Positions 1 to 10,265 of a stretch of 64,000 bases of DNA are shown piece after piece. The translations under genes were made by a program, and so were the position numbers. A model generated the notes under the pieces. That model ran no database searches. It was given only the letters and a program-made list of their open reading frames with translations, and was not told the DNA's origin. Origin of the DNA: Eublepharis macularius (taxonomy: Eukaryota; Chordata; Lepidosauria; Squamata; Eublepharidae). The stretch covers positions 59,597,766 through 59,661,765 of the forward strand of contig NC_072801.1 of assembly GCF_028583425.1 (NCBI RefSeq). The letters are read 5' to 3'. The first letter of the stretch is position 1, and each line of letters starts with the position of its first letter.

Positions 1-81
1 ACATTCCTTTGGGAATATATTTCTTGATACTTCATGATGCCCCTGCCCTTCTTTTTAATTCAAAAACATTTTGTTTTCAAG

Positions 82-1266
82 CATCTCACCAGCTTGTATC
101 TGGACTCCTTTGTTGAGAAGCGTTATAAGTCTGTCACCAGATCGACAGGCGGCAATCCAGGAAAGGAAAGATCATCAGGCAAGTGTGTTGCAGGACAAGA
201 GGAGCAGTGAGCCTGCCCATCTGGCTCTGCCATCCTTTGGATGGGAACTAAAGTTCTCCCTGAATTAATGACAACTACAGGGATCAGTGTCCAGGAAAAT
301 ATCACAGATCTGCATGTTAAGGGAAGCAGAAGTCCTAGAGTGGCTGGGTACAGAGGGTGGATGCTCTTGGACTTCTGTTTGTCCTATAAAAGATGCATCC
401 TTGCTGAGCTCCCTCCCCAGGTACTGTCTCCTGATCTCCCAAATCCGAACTGGCAACCCTCACTCTACCATGCCCTCTATCCAGATGGCCCAAACCAGGC
501 CACTCTCAGAAGCTAAGCTGGGAAAGCCCAGTTTGTACTAGGATGGGAAATCAAGGAAACCTAGAGTTGCTACCAAGCATGCCCCTCTGAACATTTCTTT
601 CCTTGAAAACCTTACAAGGTCACCCTAAGTCAGTTGTGACTTGATAGGAAAAAAAGTTCTACCATGTCTGGGAGCCAAACTACAAGTGACGCCTGACACA
701 AGATGGACACTTGTCAGGTTCCCTCAAGTTTCGTTGGGAAACGTAGGCATCTTGGTCTTGCAGCTTGGCTCTCCAACTGCTGTCCAATGGACTTTTCAAC
801 TGTCACTTGTCCAACATTCCATCAAGCTGCCTACATTTCCCATCAAAACTTGAAGGAAGCTGACAAGTGTCCAACTAGTGTCAGGTGTCACTTGTAGTAG
901 GTAGGGCTGTGAATAGACTGGTAGAAAAAATAATGAAAGTCAGAATTCTGCACCAAAGAAACCTGCATTCTACTGATCAAAAAATCCGCTGTGCCGAGAT
1001 TCAGCTCATGATCTAATCTCATATAAGATGAGTAAAGAATTTTACATTTCTCTTCTTTTGCAGATTTATAGCTTCTGGGACGCTTTGGGACCCCTGAAGA
1101 GGTAGCCTTGGGTGTCCTGTACCTGGCTGCTGATGGAACTTTCTGTACTGGTTTCAACCTCATACTCAGTGGTGGAACGGAAGTCAGCTTTGGGAAGAAG
1201 AGTGAGGTGGATCCTCAGCGTGGTCCAAGTGTGAGTGGGAGCTCTCAGGACTCCTCTCAGAAGTAA
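82..1266 (+). CDS. HSD17B14: HSD17B14-like dehydrogenase, copy A (3' part: exons 8-9)
   Basis: These are the last two coding exons of a short-chain dehydrogenase/reductase resembling 17-beta-hydroxysteroid dehydrogenase 14; the rest lies left of the window. Exon 8 is 82-178 (acceptor AAG, then ISPACIWTPLLRS). It ends at CAG followed by GCAAGT, a GC donor. Exon 9 is 1072-1266 and begins LLGRFGTPEEVALGVLYLAA. It carries the FCTG and SGG elements of the family's C-terminal strand and ends QDSSQK then TAA at 1264-1266. Exon lengths (97 and 195 nt) equal those of copies B and C. The segment after the last splice junction corresponds to the SPGNIWTPLWEEL stretch of human HSD17B14, but here the glycine-asparagine is replaced (SPAC). 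The frame is open and there is no sign of decay in what is visible. Catalytic residues are outside the window. HSD17B14 family enzymes oxidise 17-beta-hydroxysteroids in the cytosol; the substrate of this copy is unknown. Confidence 0.85.
672..897. repeat. Hairpin MITE in intron 8 of copy A
   Basis: The ends are inverted repeats: GAGCCAAACTACAAGTGACG on the left, and the complement of CTACAAGTGACACCTGACAC on the right. It belongs to the same family as 59352-59553 and carries the same internal inverted blocks (TTTCCCATCAAAACTTGA and its inverse). It has degraded relative to that copy. Confidence 0.7.
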
Positions 1267-1533
1267 TAGAGCTGTGAAGTTGGGTAGGGATAAGAGCTAA
1301 GAGTCCAACTGTCATTTACTCAAAGTCACCCATCCAAGAAGCACTCCAGAAAGGTTTTGCATCATGAAACTGTAGCAAAAGGGGATAAAAAATGAGAGAC
1401 TTGTGAGTTAGTGCAGTGTAGAGATTAGTGTCCAGAAAGAAAAGATGGCAGCCCCATCTTGGATTCAGCTTCACCTGCCCTAGGCTCTGATACTGTAAGC
1501 AGGAGCTCAGCCATGAAACTTCACCTCTAATCA

Positions 1534-1758
1534 GGCTTTAGGTTAACAACAACAACAACAATAACTGCATTTTTATACTGCCCTTCTAGACACATTAGTG
1601 CCTCACCCAGAGCAGTGAACAAGTTAGTGTTATTATTATCCCCACAATACAGCTGGGGAGCTGGGGCTGAGAGGAGTGGCTTACCCAAGGCCCCCTGCTG
1701 TGCTCATGGCAGAATGCTGATTCATTGCCGAACCACTTAACCACAGTGCTACAGCAGC
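1534..1758 (-). mobile_element. tRNA-derived SINE in the 3' UTR of copy A
   Basis: Read on the minus strand, this starts with GCTGTAGCACTGTGGTTAAG, a pol III box A-like sequence. It continues through GGCCTTGGGTAAGCCACTCC and ends in a (TTG)n tail, seen here as the CAACAA run at the left edge. A plus-strand relative lies at 60615-60870. Confidence 0.75.
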
Positions 1759-1895
1759 ATTTTGTTAGATGCGTGCACCCAAGGACATCAGAATCATGAT
1801 ATCATTGAACTTCGTTAAATGTTTCCTGTTAATGTTTACTGTTGAATTCCTTTGACTAACAACTATGAATGTTCTTATCCCAAATCCCATTATTC

Positions 1896-1901
1896 AATAA
1901 A
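1896..1901 (+). promoter_or_regulatory. Poly(A) signal AATAAA of copy A
   Basis: AATAAA lies about 630 nt after the copy A stop codon, in a context (TTCAATAAAGACATGGCTCA) that recurs downstream of copies B and C. The 3' UTR between 1267 and here contains a SINE insertion at 1534-1758. Confidence 0.75.
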
Positions 1902-2749
1902 GACATGGCTCAAAAAAAGAAGTGCCATAAATACACTTTTGCTTTGTGGCTTTGATGCTTAAACATGAGTTTTCATCAGTATCTACCCTCCCTGGTTGTG
2001 CTGGGTTTGGTGCCCTCTCAGCTTCCTTTCCCTCTCCTCCAAACTCTCTGCCTGAATTAGTTTCTCCCCTTTGGTTCCGTTTCAGATTATTTATGGGTGA
2101 ATTGTGTGTGCTTCCTGGTAAAGGAACAGCCATTTTGCACGTTCTTCAAAAGTATGACTTCTGAGAAGAATGACTGTAGAATTGGTGTGCATTTCGTCAT
2201 CCTGGGACGTGTTTGTGTCACGTTCCATCAACTTGCTTCTGACTTTTAGCAATCCTATGAAAGAAAGACCTCCAAAACATCTTATCATGAACAGACTTGC
2301 TCATCTCTCGCAAACTGGAAGATGTGGCTTCCTTTATCAAGTCAAGCTATCTCATTTTGGGTCTTCCTCTTTTCCTATCACCTACAACTATTCCTAGTGC
2401 TACTGTACTGACTTTTCCAGAGAGTCCTGTCTTCTCATGATGTGACAAAATTATTATAATAACCCGAGTTTTGTCATTTTAACTGCTAGGGTGAATTCAG
2501 GCTTTTTTTAAAAAAAAATTAAGCTTTTATCATACACAAATACAGGAGTAAAAACAGCTGTTTCAAAAGACATGAATAGTGTTAGTGAAGCATTAATTAT
2601 ACCAAGACCTAAGGCACCGTTTGCTTTTTGAGTGGCATTATTTATGGTTAGTCCCTGAGTGACAGTGTGTTACTTGTTGAAAAAAAGTCCTGCAGCCTTC
2701 TTGTTGCTTTCATGTTTTTTTTCTTGTTAAGATTTTGTTTTCCCATAAT

Positions 2750-4498
2750 TAGAGGTGGGCACGATCCCCAAAAAAATACCGATCAAGCTGATCATGGATC
2801 CGTGCGGGCGACGACCCCAGATCACTGACCCACTCCAAACAAGTCCCGTTTCCGATCCGGGATCGGGGAGGCCAAAGCGGAGGGGCCCCCCACCCACACA
2901 CTTAGAGCAGGGGGGGGAGTTTTTAACCCAGCGACGAGCCGCCTCCCCTCAGAGAGGGGACATTTTCACACACACACACTTAGAGCAGAGGGGGGGAAGT
3001 TTTTAACCCATCCCTGCCTCTCTAAATAGAGAGACACCCCGTCAACATGTTTCAGCCAGCTTTTACAAAAATAGCAGGGATAGAATCCTCCATTCTTCCC
3101 CACCCGATCTTAAAAGCAAGCAGCAAGTCTTCCAAAACCATATTTTAAACAGGAAGAAAGTAAAACCAGGATCCACACGGATCCTCGTGGATCCTATGGT
3201 TTTTTAAATAGGAAAAACACAAATGAAACATCAAATCACATATCACAGCCAGGTCCACAGACTGAAATATAAAAAACACAGATCCAAAAATATTTGGCGC
3301 TGCCACGGTGAAAAAACATGAATCTGAGACACCTATCCTCATGAATTCATATGATTTTTACATTGAAACAAAACAAAAAGGCTGTCATATTTTAGATCTT
3401 TTGGTCCTGTTTGTGGCATTGGACATGATCTGGGACAGTATACTGGATTTTGGGTGGTCCCATGTAAAAATCAAGAGGATCCATGAGGATCCGTGCTTTT
3501 GAACTATGTTTTTGTGCCGTGGTGCTGCCACAATGTGGTGGATGAATGATTTTTTTGGTCCCATTTGTGGATATGGACATGATCTGGGATTGTATGGTGG
3601 ATTTTGGGTGGTCTCATATAAAAATCTAGAGGATCCATGCGGATCCGTGCTTTTGAACAGTATTTTTGCACCGTGGCGGTTCCACGAAGTAGTGGATGGC
3701 TGAATTTTTTGGTCCCATTTTGTGGCAACAGACATGGTCTGTGATTGTGTGGTGGATTTTGGGTGGCCCCACTTAAAAATCAAGAGGATCCATGCGGATC
3801 CGTGCTTTTTTAGCATGTTTTTGTGCCGTGGCAGCGCCACGGATTAGTGGACGCATGATTGTTTTGTTGCTGTCTGTAGACTAGGACATGATCTATAATA
3901 TGACAGCCTTTTTGTTTTGTTTCAGTATAAAAATCATATGAATTCATGAGGATCCGTTTAAAATCATCTGGATCCAGCTTTTACCCACTCCCTTTTAAAC
4001 ACACACACACAGAGCCGTGAATGAGGTTTTCCCACAAAATACAGTGTTTTAAAAGCAGGTTAAAAACAGAGAGAGACAGAAAAACAGCCACTCCTCCTAC
4101 AAAGCCGCGTTTTTTTAAAAAGCAAAAAACGTTTGGACTGCCCATGGCTACAGAACACCCCCTTCCCCCTCCCTCCCCTGGCTGTCTTCTCCCAACTGGT
4201 GAGTGCATTGCTGCTCCGTGGAAGGAATCCCTGCTGATCAAGGAAAGCTGGGCTTCCATTCGGGTTGACAGAAGGAGGGGATACACAGCTCAGGCATTCC
4301 CCTGGCTCCGTTGCCAGGGTAATAGATTACTGGTGCCAGACTGTCTGCATCCCTGATCCGAGCACAGACGCCCCGATCTATGCCCTCTCGATTGCTGGAT
4401 CGTTGGGCATAGCTGATCACGATCTGCCGAGTCACGATCGCGCGATTGCCATTATCGTGGGTTTTTTCCGATCGTAATGCAGATCGTGCCCATCTCTA
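2750..4498. mobile_element. Non-autonomous hAT-type DNA transposon with 8-bp target duplication
   Basis: The terminal inverted repeats are TAGAGGTGGGCACGATC on the left and GATCGTGCCCATCTCTA on the right. They are flanked by a perfect 8-bp direct repeat CCCATAAT (2742-2749 and 4499-4506). An 8-bp duplication and this type of terminus are characteristic of hAT elements. The 1749-bp interior has no transposase frame, so it must be moved in trans. It is rich in the palindrome GGATCC and contains an inverted-arm plus tandem-repeat core (3336-3952). The same termini occur on the shorter elements at 27200-27947 and 54240-54952. Confidence 0.85.
3336..3952. repeat. Tandem about 154-bp repeats bracketed by 63-bp inverted arms inside the hAT element
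   Basis: The phrase GGATTTTGGGTGG recurs at 3445, 3599 and 3754, giving three units of 154-155 bp. Each unit also contains GGATCCGTGCTTTT and a GTGCCGTGG-like block. The array is bracketed by arms at 3336-3398 and 3890-3952 that are reverse complements with only a few mismatches (left CATATGATTTTTAC, right GTATAAAAATCATATG). Confidence 0.85.
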
Positions 4499-5778
4499 CC
4501 CATAATCCAGCCAATTTATAATTTGTTTTGGCAATGATTTGTGAGGTTTTAGGTTCAAAGTGGGTTAGAGCTCACCCTTTAGGCGTCCATCTTCTTCAGT
4601 GCCTAAGCCAAACCCCAAGAATTAAGGCTTGATTTCATTTAGAACCCACTTTGTTGTCATGTTGGCTGTCCGTGGTATCTGCAAAACTCACCTTCAGCAC
4701 CACATTTCAAAAGAATCAATTTTCTTCCTGTCAGCTTTCTTCACTGTCCAACTGTCACATCCATTCATAGTAATGGTGAATACCATAGTGTGGATTTTCT
4801 TGATCTTGGTCCACAGAGAGACATCCTTGGATACTACCAAACAATTCAACTGTTGAACCAAGGCTGAAAAAGTCATCCATGTTTTTCAAATGCCACCATC
4901 AAAATATGTACTGACTGAATTTCCAGGGAAGAACTTAGGCACTTTGAAAGATTTCCTCAGAAACCCTACAGAAAGTGTGAAATTCCAAAATTATGGAATT
5001 CCTGGAAACAGCTCTCATTCCTTCCTGCCTGTCTCCTCACTTTGGTGAATTTAGCAACTAAAGTCCTCAGTCAGATTAAATCCCTCTAAGAGGTACCAAA
5101 AACTGAATTTTAAAAACAGTTCCCTGAAACTAGGACTTCTTTTGATGATTTAGCAAAGCATATGAGAGGAGTGGAGATGGCAACATAACAGCAGAAGGAA
5201 AAGAGTGGAAAAATCTGTCAAGAATGCTGAGAAAATGCAAGTTCTTTGTCAAAAAAGAGGGAGCTCAAAGTAGAAGAGCTTGTAAACGGAGGAAGGAGGG
5301 TAAATGCTCATTTTCAAGGTATCTCTCAGTTCTGGGGAAGGGATAACATAGAAAACATTATGTCAGGATGGGTTACCCTACCAATGAAGAGATGGCAAAA
5401 GAATCCGGTGACGTGATGGTGCGATTGATTGCAATTCCGTAATTAGAATGTTAATTCTCTCTTCTTGCAATTCAAGAATGTCCAAGCTTATCAAAATCTT
5501 TCTCTAGAAGCCTGAAAGCAGCAGTGCCCATAGTGGTGTGATGATGGCAGTACTGAGACAGTTTTGTATTGTCCTCCTTTATTGCTAACTAAATGCAGAC
5601 TTGTGTCTCTAATATTTAAACTCGGATTTAGTTAATATGAAGGACCATCCAGATTCCTTAAAGGTCCATCACCTCCTGAATGACTCCTTGCCTACAAACA
5701 CCAAGAGGGTAGCCATGTTTCTCTATATGGCTATAAAATTGTGTCAGGAAAGTTCACAGAAGTAATCTGTGTTTTATC

Positions 5779-5867
5779 AAAAAGAGTCCAGTAGCACCTT
5801 TAAGACTAACCAATTTTATTGTAGCATAAGCGTTCGAGAATCACAGTTCTCTTCGTCAGATGCATGG
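5779..5867 (-). repeat. Dispersed repeat with hammerhead-like motif, copy 1
   Basis: On the plus strand it reads AAAGAGTCCAGTAGCACCTT through CTTCGTCAGATGCATGG. Its minus strand carries CTGACGA, a stem AGAGAA/TTCTC with a short loop, and GAAC (GAAA in other copies), bracketed by GCAT and ATGC. This is the layout of a hammerhead ribozyme core. The family is widespread in reptile genomes, but I cannot give it a firm class name. Confidence 0.6.
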
Positions 5868-5964
5868 AGGGCAAAAAGAGAAACTGGTCAGATATAGAGG
5901 AGGAGAGGGGGGGCGGGGTAGATGCAAACAGCTCCTTCTGATGTGGGGATCAGTTTGCTTCTGT

Positions 5965-6082
5965 AAAGGTTCAGAGGACTTAGCCGTGTTAGTCTGTAGT
6001 AGCAAAATCAAAAAAGAGTCCAGCAGCACCTCCAAGACCAACCAATTCCGCTGCAGCACAAGCCTTCGAGAACCACAGTGCA
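5965..6082 (-). repeat. Dispersed repeat with hammerhead-like motif, copy 2 (degraded)
   Basis: This is a second unit of the same family just downstream, here including the GCCGTGTTAGTCTGTAGTAG segment that precedes the GAGTCCAGCAGCACC block. CpG-type changes have altered the motif and it ends early at GAACCACAGTGCACA. A fragment of the same segment in reverse lies at about 6964-7002. Confidence 0.6.
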
Positions 6083-6317
6083 CATATGGATTTGCCAACC
6101 CCTTTCAACAACTCCATAGCCCTTCAGGTGTCTCCAGCCTCCAGGGTCAGAACCACTCCCTTAAAAAAAGAAGTCCTGGTCAGATATTTCATCCACATTC
6201 CATCTCTTCAATTTTTTAAAGTGCAGGTTTTTTTTAAAAAAAAGGACACTGCTGATGTGATTCACATCTTTAAAGAAAGCTTTAGAATGGTCATCCTCAA
6301 CCGCCCACTGTGTTTCA

Positions 6318-7345
6318 TAGAATCATAAAGTTGGAGAGTACCTCCAGGGTCATCGAGTCCAACTCTATGCACAATGCAGGAAATTCTTAATTCCCCCCCC
6401 CCCCCCGTGACCACTGCCCAGAAGATGGCAAAACACCGTCAGGATCCCTAGTCGAACTGGCCTGGGGAAAATTTCTACCTGACCTCAAGGTGGTGATTGG
6501 CATTACCCTAGGCATGTAAGAAGGGGCCATGAGAACTAAGCACTGATATAACACTTCCTGCCCTCTCTCTCATGATCTGGCTAGGTTCACAGAATCAGCA
6601 TTGCTGTCAAATAGCCATCTAGCCTCTGCTTAAAAGTCTCCAAGGAAGGAGAGCCCACCACCTCCCAAGGAAGCCTGTTCCACTGAGGGACGGCTCTTTC
6701 AAGATGTTCTTCCTAATGTTTAACTGTTGGTTCTGGTCTGACCTTCTGGGGCAACTCCGTGCCATTTTCTATATGACAACCCTTCAATTATTTGAAGACG
6801 GTTATTATTATTTTTTTGTTTATGTCATTTATAGTCCGCCTTTCTCACTGAGACTCAAGGCAGATTAGTACGAGCAGTATCAAGGACATTTCCATAAACA
6901 ATGTTATAGGGTAAATAAATACAAGTTTACAAAGACATAGCATTACAAGGATCCAATATCAAAATTTGCTACCACAGACTAACACGGCTAACTCCTCTGC
7001 ATCAAGGATCCAATATGGAGCTGAAGAATTGCTGAAATAGAACATAATCAATTCTAAGACTGACATTAAACTACATGAAGCACAGGCAGTATATAGGAGT
7101 ACATATTTAAAACAACAAATAATATGTAAGGCAACATAATATCACCTTTCAGTCATCTCCTCTCCTAGCTAAACATATTGAACTCCTTCAGCCTTTGCTC
7201 GTAGGACGTGGTCTCCAGAACCCTCATCATCTTTGTTTCCCTCCTCTGGACACGTTTTGCTTTGTCTTTTTCCTTCTTAAATTATGATGCTCAAAACTGA
7301 ACACAATACTCTAGGTGAGGTCTAACCAGAGCAGCAGAGTAAAGT
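6318..7345 (-). mobile_element. CR1-type LINE 3' fragment, interrupted
   Basis: The left edge reads ATAGAATCATAAAGTTGGAG and CATCGAGTCCAACTCTATGC, the familiar reverse complement of the 3' end of CR1 LINEs. The untranslated and C-terminal part continues in antisense to about 6803. It resumes at about 7147 (CTCCAGAACCCTCATCATCT) and fades at about 7345. The gap is filled by another repeat (6805-7146). It is 5'-truncated, as most CR1 copies are. Confidence 0.8.
6805..7146 (-). mobile_element. SINE/LINE-tail repeat inserted in the CR1 fragment
   Basis: It contains TTTATAGTCCGCCTTTCTCA and CTGAGACTCAAGGCAGATTA, the reverse complement of the tail seen in plus orientation at 24190-24240. It sits between two halves of one CR1 copy, so it inserted later than the CR1. 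Confidence 0.6.
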
Positions 7346-8331
7346 ACTAGTTTCCTGGTGACCACTTCCTTGGTCCCCAAACCAGGAGTCAGTCCTGGTT
7401 TTTCTTTCCCTTGTTGGACTAGGAGAGGCCGAGTCAGGACACAGAGAATACTCAAAACCTTGTTTGTACAATGGGGATCATGTTTTGGACAGGGCAGGTC
7501 TTGGGAGCTTCAGGCAAAGGCAAGGCAGACCCTGTGGCACCCCCCGGGAATCACACAAATACATGTTCAGGAGAGGCTTCCCTGTCCCCAACCCAGCAGT
7601 TCACTGGGCAAAAGCTAGCATTGCCAGCTAGCTAGAGAGGGGGGGGGGAAAGCAGGATTAATGGGGTGTTATTTACCTCCCTGTGATGAAAACCTTCAGT
7701 TGCTGTTTTCTGCACATTAAGCCTCTGTTAAAGGGTTAAGATGTTCTTCTCCAGGCTTGTTGGCAACCTTAGAAAAAGAACTGGTGGCTTCCTCATGACA
7801 TCATCTGGTTGTGTTTTCTCAGGATGCTTTGGTGAAAGTGTGGAGGGGAAGGTGTGGATTTCTGCACTCTCCATCCACAGCCAGTGGTATTCCCCACCCC
7901 ATCTGCTGGCAAGCTTTTTTAAAAAAGTATTGCTTGTAGTATAATGCTATTCCATTTGTTATGGACCAGGTGTTTGTGTGTGTCTTTATTTTTTTCTTCC
8001 TCCCTCTGATTCTCACTTTCTCCAGTAGCACCTCCACCACCTGAACTGAAATAGGCTTTTCCCTTTACCAGCTCTTGAGGCAACCTGGTAAGCCTCTGAG
8101 CACGTACAGAGTTCTAGCAAGTGACTAAGTGGTTGTCACACAGGTGAGGCTTAACACAACTTATTTTAACTACAAGCACCTATAAAATACAGGGAGTACA
8201 CAGGATGGGGAGTACACAGATCTGGCACAAGGTCTCCACCCACAAAGAGACACACACACACCCTGCACGTGGTTGGGGAGCCCAGCGATAGGGTGAAATG
8301 CTCCCTGGGACAAGCTGACATTTCTGCACCA

Positions 8332-9840
8332 AAACAATGGCTTAATGACTGTTTCTGTAGGTGGACAGTGGAGTTGGGAGAGGCTTCCAAAGGTGGACTA
8401 TAGGTGTGAAAGGTGGTTTAGGACTCTTTGAGCACTAGATAGGGAAAGCTATGAGGTTTGCTGAATAGCTTGGGTATTGCTAGATAAGGGAAGCAATGTT
8501 GGGTGTTGATGAAATGAATCATGAGCTTTCTTGGCACCTCATCATTCGAAGTAATGCATTTCTGGGGCATGGAGAGGGCCATGGAGATGGCAAGCTGCAC
8601 TGATGCACCTGGCAATTTTCCAGGCTCCTGTCCGACTGGCATCCATTCTGCCTTGGCCCAGCCAATGCCTTGTGCTTCTAGAATATAACGAAGGGGGTTT
8701 ATGATATTCCATTAATAAAGACCACTCTTAGCATGAGGAGGGGTGTGACTACTAACAAGTCCCCTTCCCCATCGAAGGAAATATATCGTAGGCATATGAC
8801 TTTATTGCATTTATACGGAGAGGGAAGCAGGAAGGAGAAGGAAGGGAGAGAAGACGAGAAGTATAAGGAAAGAGGAATAGGGAAAGGGTCTGACTTCTAA
8901 CAGTATGGGAGAAATTTTATGATACTTTACCAAACTCTTCGAGGGAGAGATTGGTAGCAAAAACCCCTCAGGTTGTGTTGGCCAACTCGATGCTAGGTGA
9001 CTGGATAGAGATGAGAATAAGAAAAATGGTGATTGTTAGATAATATGTTGTGCTGATAGAAAGCTGAAAGATTTTTCAAAATCTCTTAATGTTTCTCAAC
9101 AATTCTCTTTCATCGAGTTTCCTAGAGAGAATTCACTAAATAAAACAGCACTCCTTTATTTTGCATTTATTCTGGGCAATGTAAAAATTCCTCCAGGACA
9201 CGGAATGTGCTGTTTTCAAACAATGGCTTAATGACTGTAGGTTGGGAGAGGTTTCATAAGGTGGATTATAGGTGGTGCTTGGTGATCCTTTGAGCACCAG
9301 AGGGGGAAAAGCTACCAGGTTTCCTGAATAGCTTGGATGTTGCTTGATTAGCAGAGGCAAGGGTGGGTGTTGACAGGAGCTTCCAGGGAGCCTCATTGTT
9401 CAAAATTATGTATCTCTGGGGCATGGAGAAGGCTGTTGGTCAGTAAGTTGCTCTGACCTGCTGGTAACTTTCTAGTCTCCTGTCTCATTGGCATCCATTC
9501 TGCCTTGGGCCAGCCAGTGCCTTGTGCTTCTCGAATATGAGGAAGGGGGTTTATGATATTCTATCAATAAATTGCGCTTTCAGCATTAGTAGGGGTTTGA
9601 CTGCTAATAAGTCCTCCTCCCTATTGAAGAGATACATCATTCATTGCACTTACATGGAGAGACAAGCATGGTGGTAGTCCCAAGGAAGGAGGAAGAGAGA
9701 AAGGGTTTGACTGCTAACAGTATGGGAGAAATGTTATGATACTTTACCAAAGCACTCCTTTATTTTGTATTTGTGCTCAGCAATTTAAAAATTCCTCCAG
9801 GACATGGAATATGCTGTTTTCAAACACAGGGAACAGCGCA
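8332..9840. repeat. Local tandem duplication upstream of copy B
   Basis: The block from ACAATGGCTTAATGACTG (about 8332) recurs from about 9219. Matching landmarks include the GGGGTTTATGATATTC phrase (about 8694 and 9544) and the AACAGTATGGGAGAAAT phrase (about 8899 and 9717). CTCCAGGACA.GGAAT..GCTGTTTTCAAAC occurs at the end of both units. The junction falls within CTGTTTTCAAACAATGGC at about 9210-9222. The corresponding flanks of copies C and D carry one unit only. Confidence 0.75.
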
Positions 9841-10105
9841 TTGCAACTTCTTTCCTGAGGAACTGTGAATGCCTTCCAAATCAATATTTGCATTTGAATA
9901 AATGTTTTGTTTAATTTATAGTAAAAAATGAGATGTAACAATAAAAAAGAATCTGCAAACTAGACATCCTGGAAAGCTTTTCTCAGATATTTCCTTTTGC
10001 ATTTTCTAATTCATAGAAGGAGACAGCAAATAAAAGATGGTTATCATATAAACAGTGCATAGGGTGGAGAGTAGGCAGCTGTCTCAGCAAAAAGCTATTA
10101 TTATT

Positions 10106-10265
10106 CCAATAGATCTCTGGAGAGATGAAGGACTACATCTCCCAGCATGTTCTGAGACCATGGGTGTGCTCACTATGGGAAACCCTGTGTTGTACTGCTG
10201 AAATTCCTTAATAAAAAGCTCAGTTGGCTTTTAGCCATTAAGAGAAACGGAGGCAAATGGCTAGC
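10106..10265 (+). promoter_or_regulatory. Putative promoter of copy B: CCAAT, ZNF143-like site, TATA-like box
   Basis: CCAAT lies at 10106-10110. ACTACATCTCCCAGCATGT at 10132-10150 closely matches the ZNF143/STAF site (ACTACA..TCCCA..ATGC). TTAATAAAAAG at 10208-10218 is a TATA-like box about 50 nt before the start codon. The same three landmarks recur, with changes, at the same spacing before copies C and D, which supports them as the functional promoter. The transcription start is not visible; a short 5' UTR of about 25-30 nt is implied. Confidence 0.55.

Larger units (their letters stand above)
1902..10100. other. Intergenic segment between copies A and B
   Basis: There is no supportable gene here. 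Blocks at 1902-2500, 4530-5560, 7560-8050 and 8080-10100 have clear counterparts in the B-C and C-D intervals, so this is the ancestral spacer of the tandem array. It is interrupted by a hAT-type element (2750-4498), hammerhead-like repeats (5779-6080) and a CR1 fragment (6318-7345). The short open frames across it are unlinked to splice signals or to any family I recognise. Confidence 0.8.

Noticed and set aside
3445-3900. Regular spacing suggestive of a CRISPR array
   Set aside because: The units are 154 bp and fully repeated, with no short repeats and unique spacers, and they lie inside a eukaryotic transposon.
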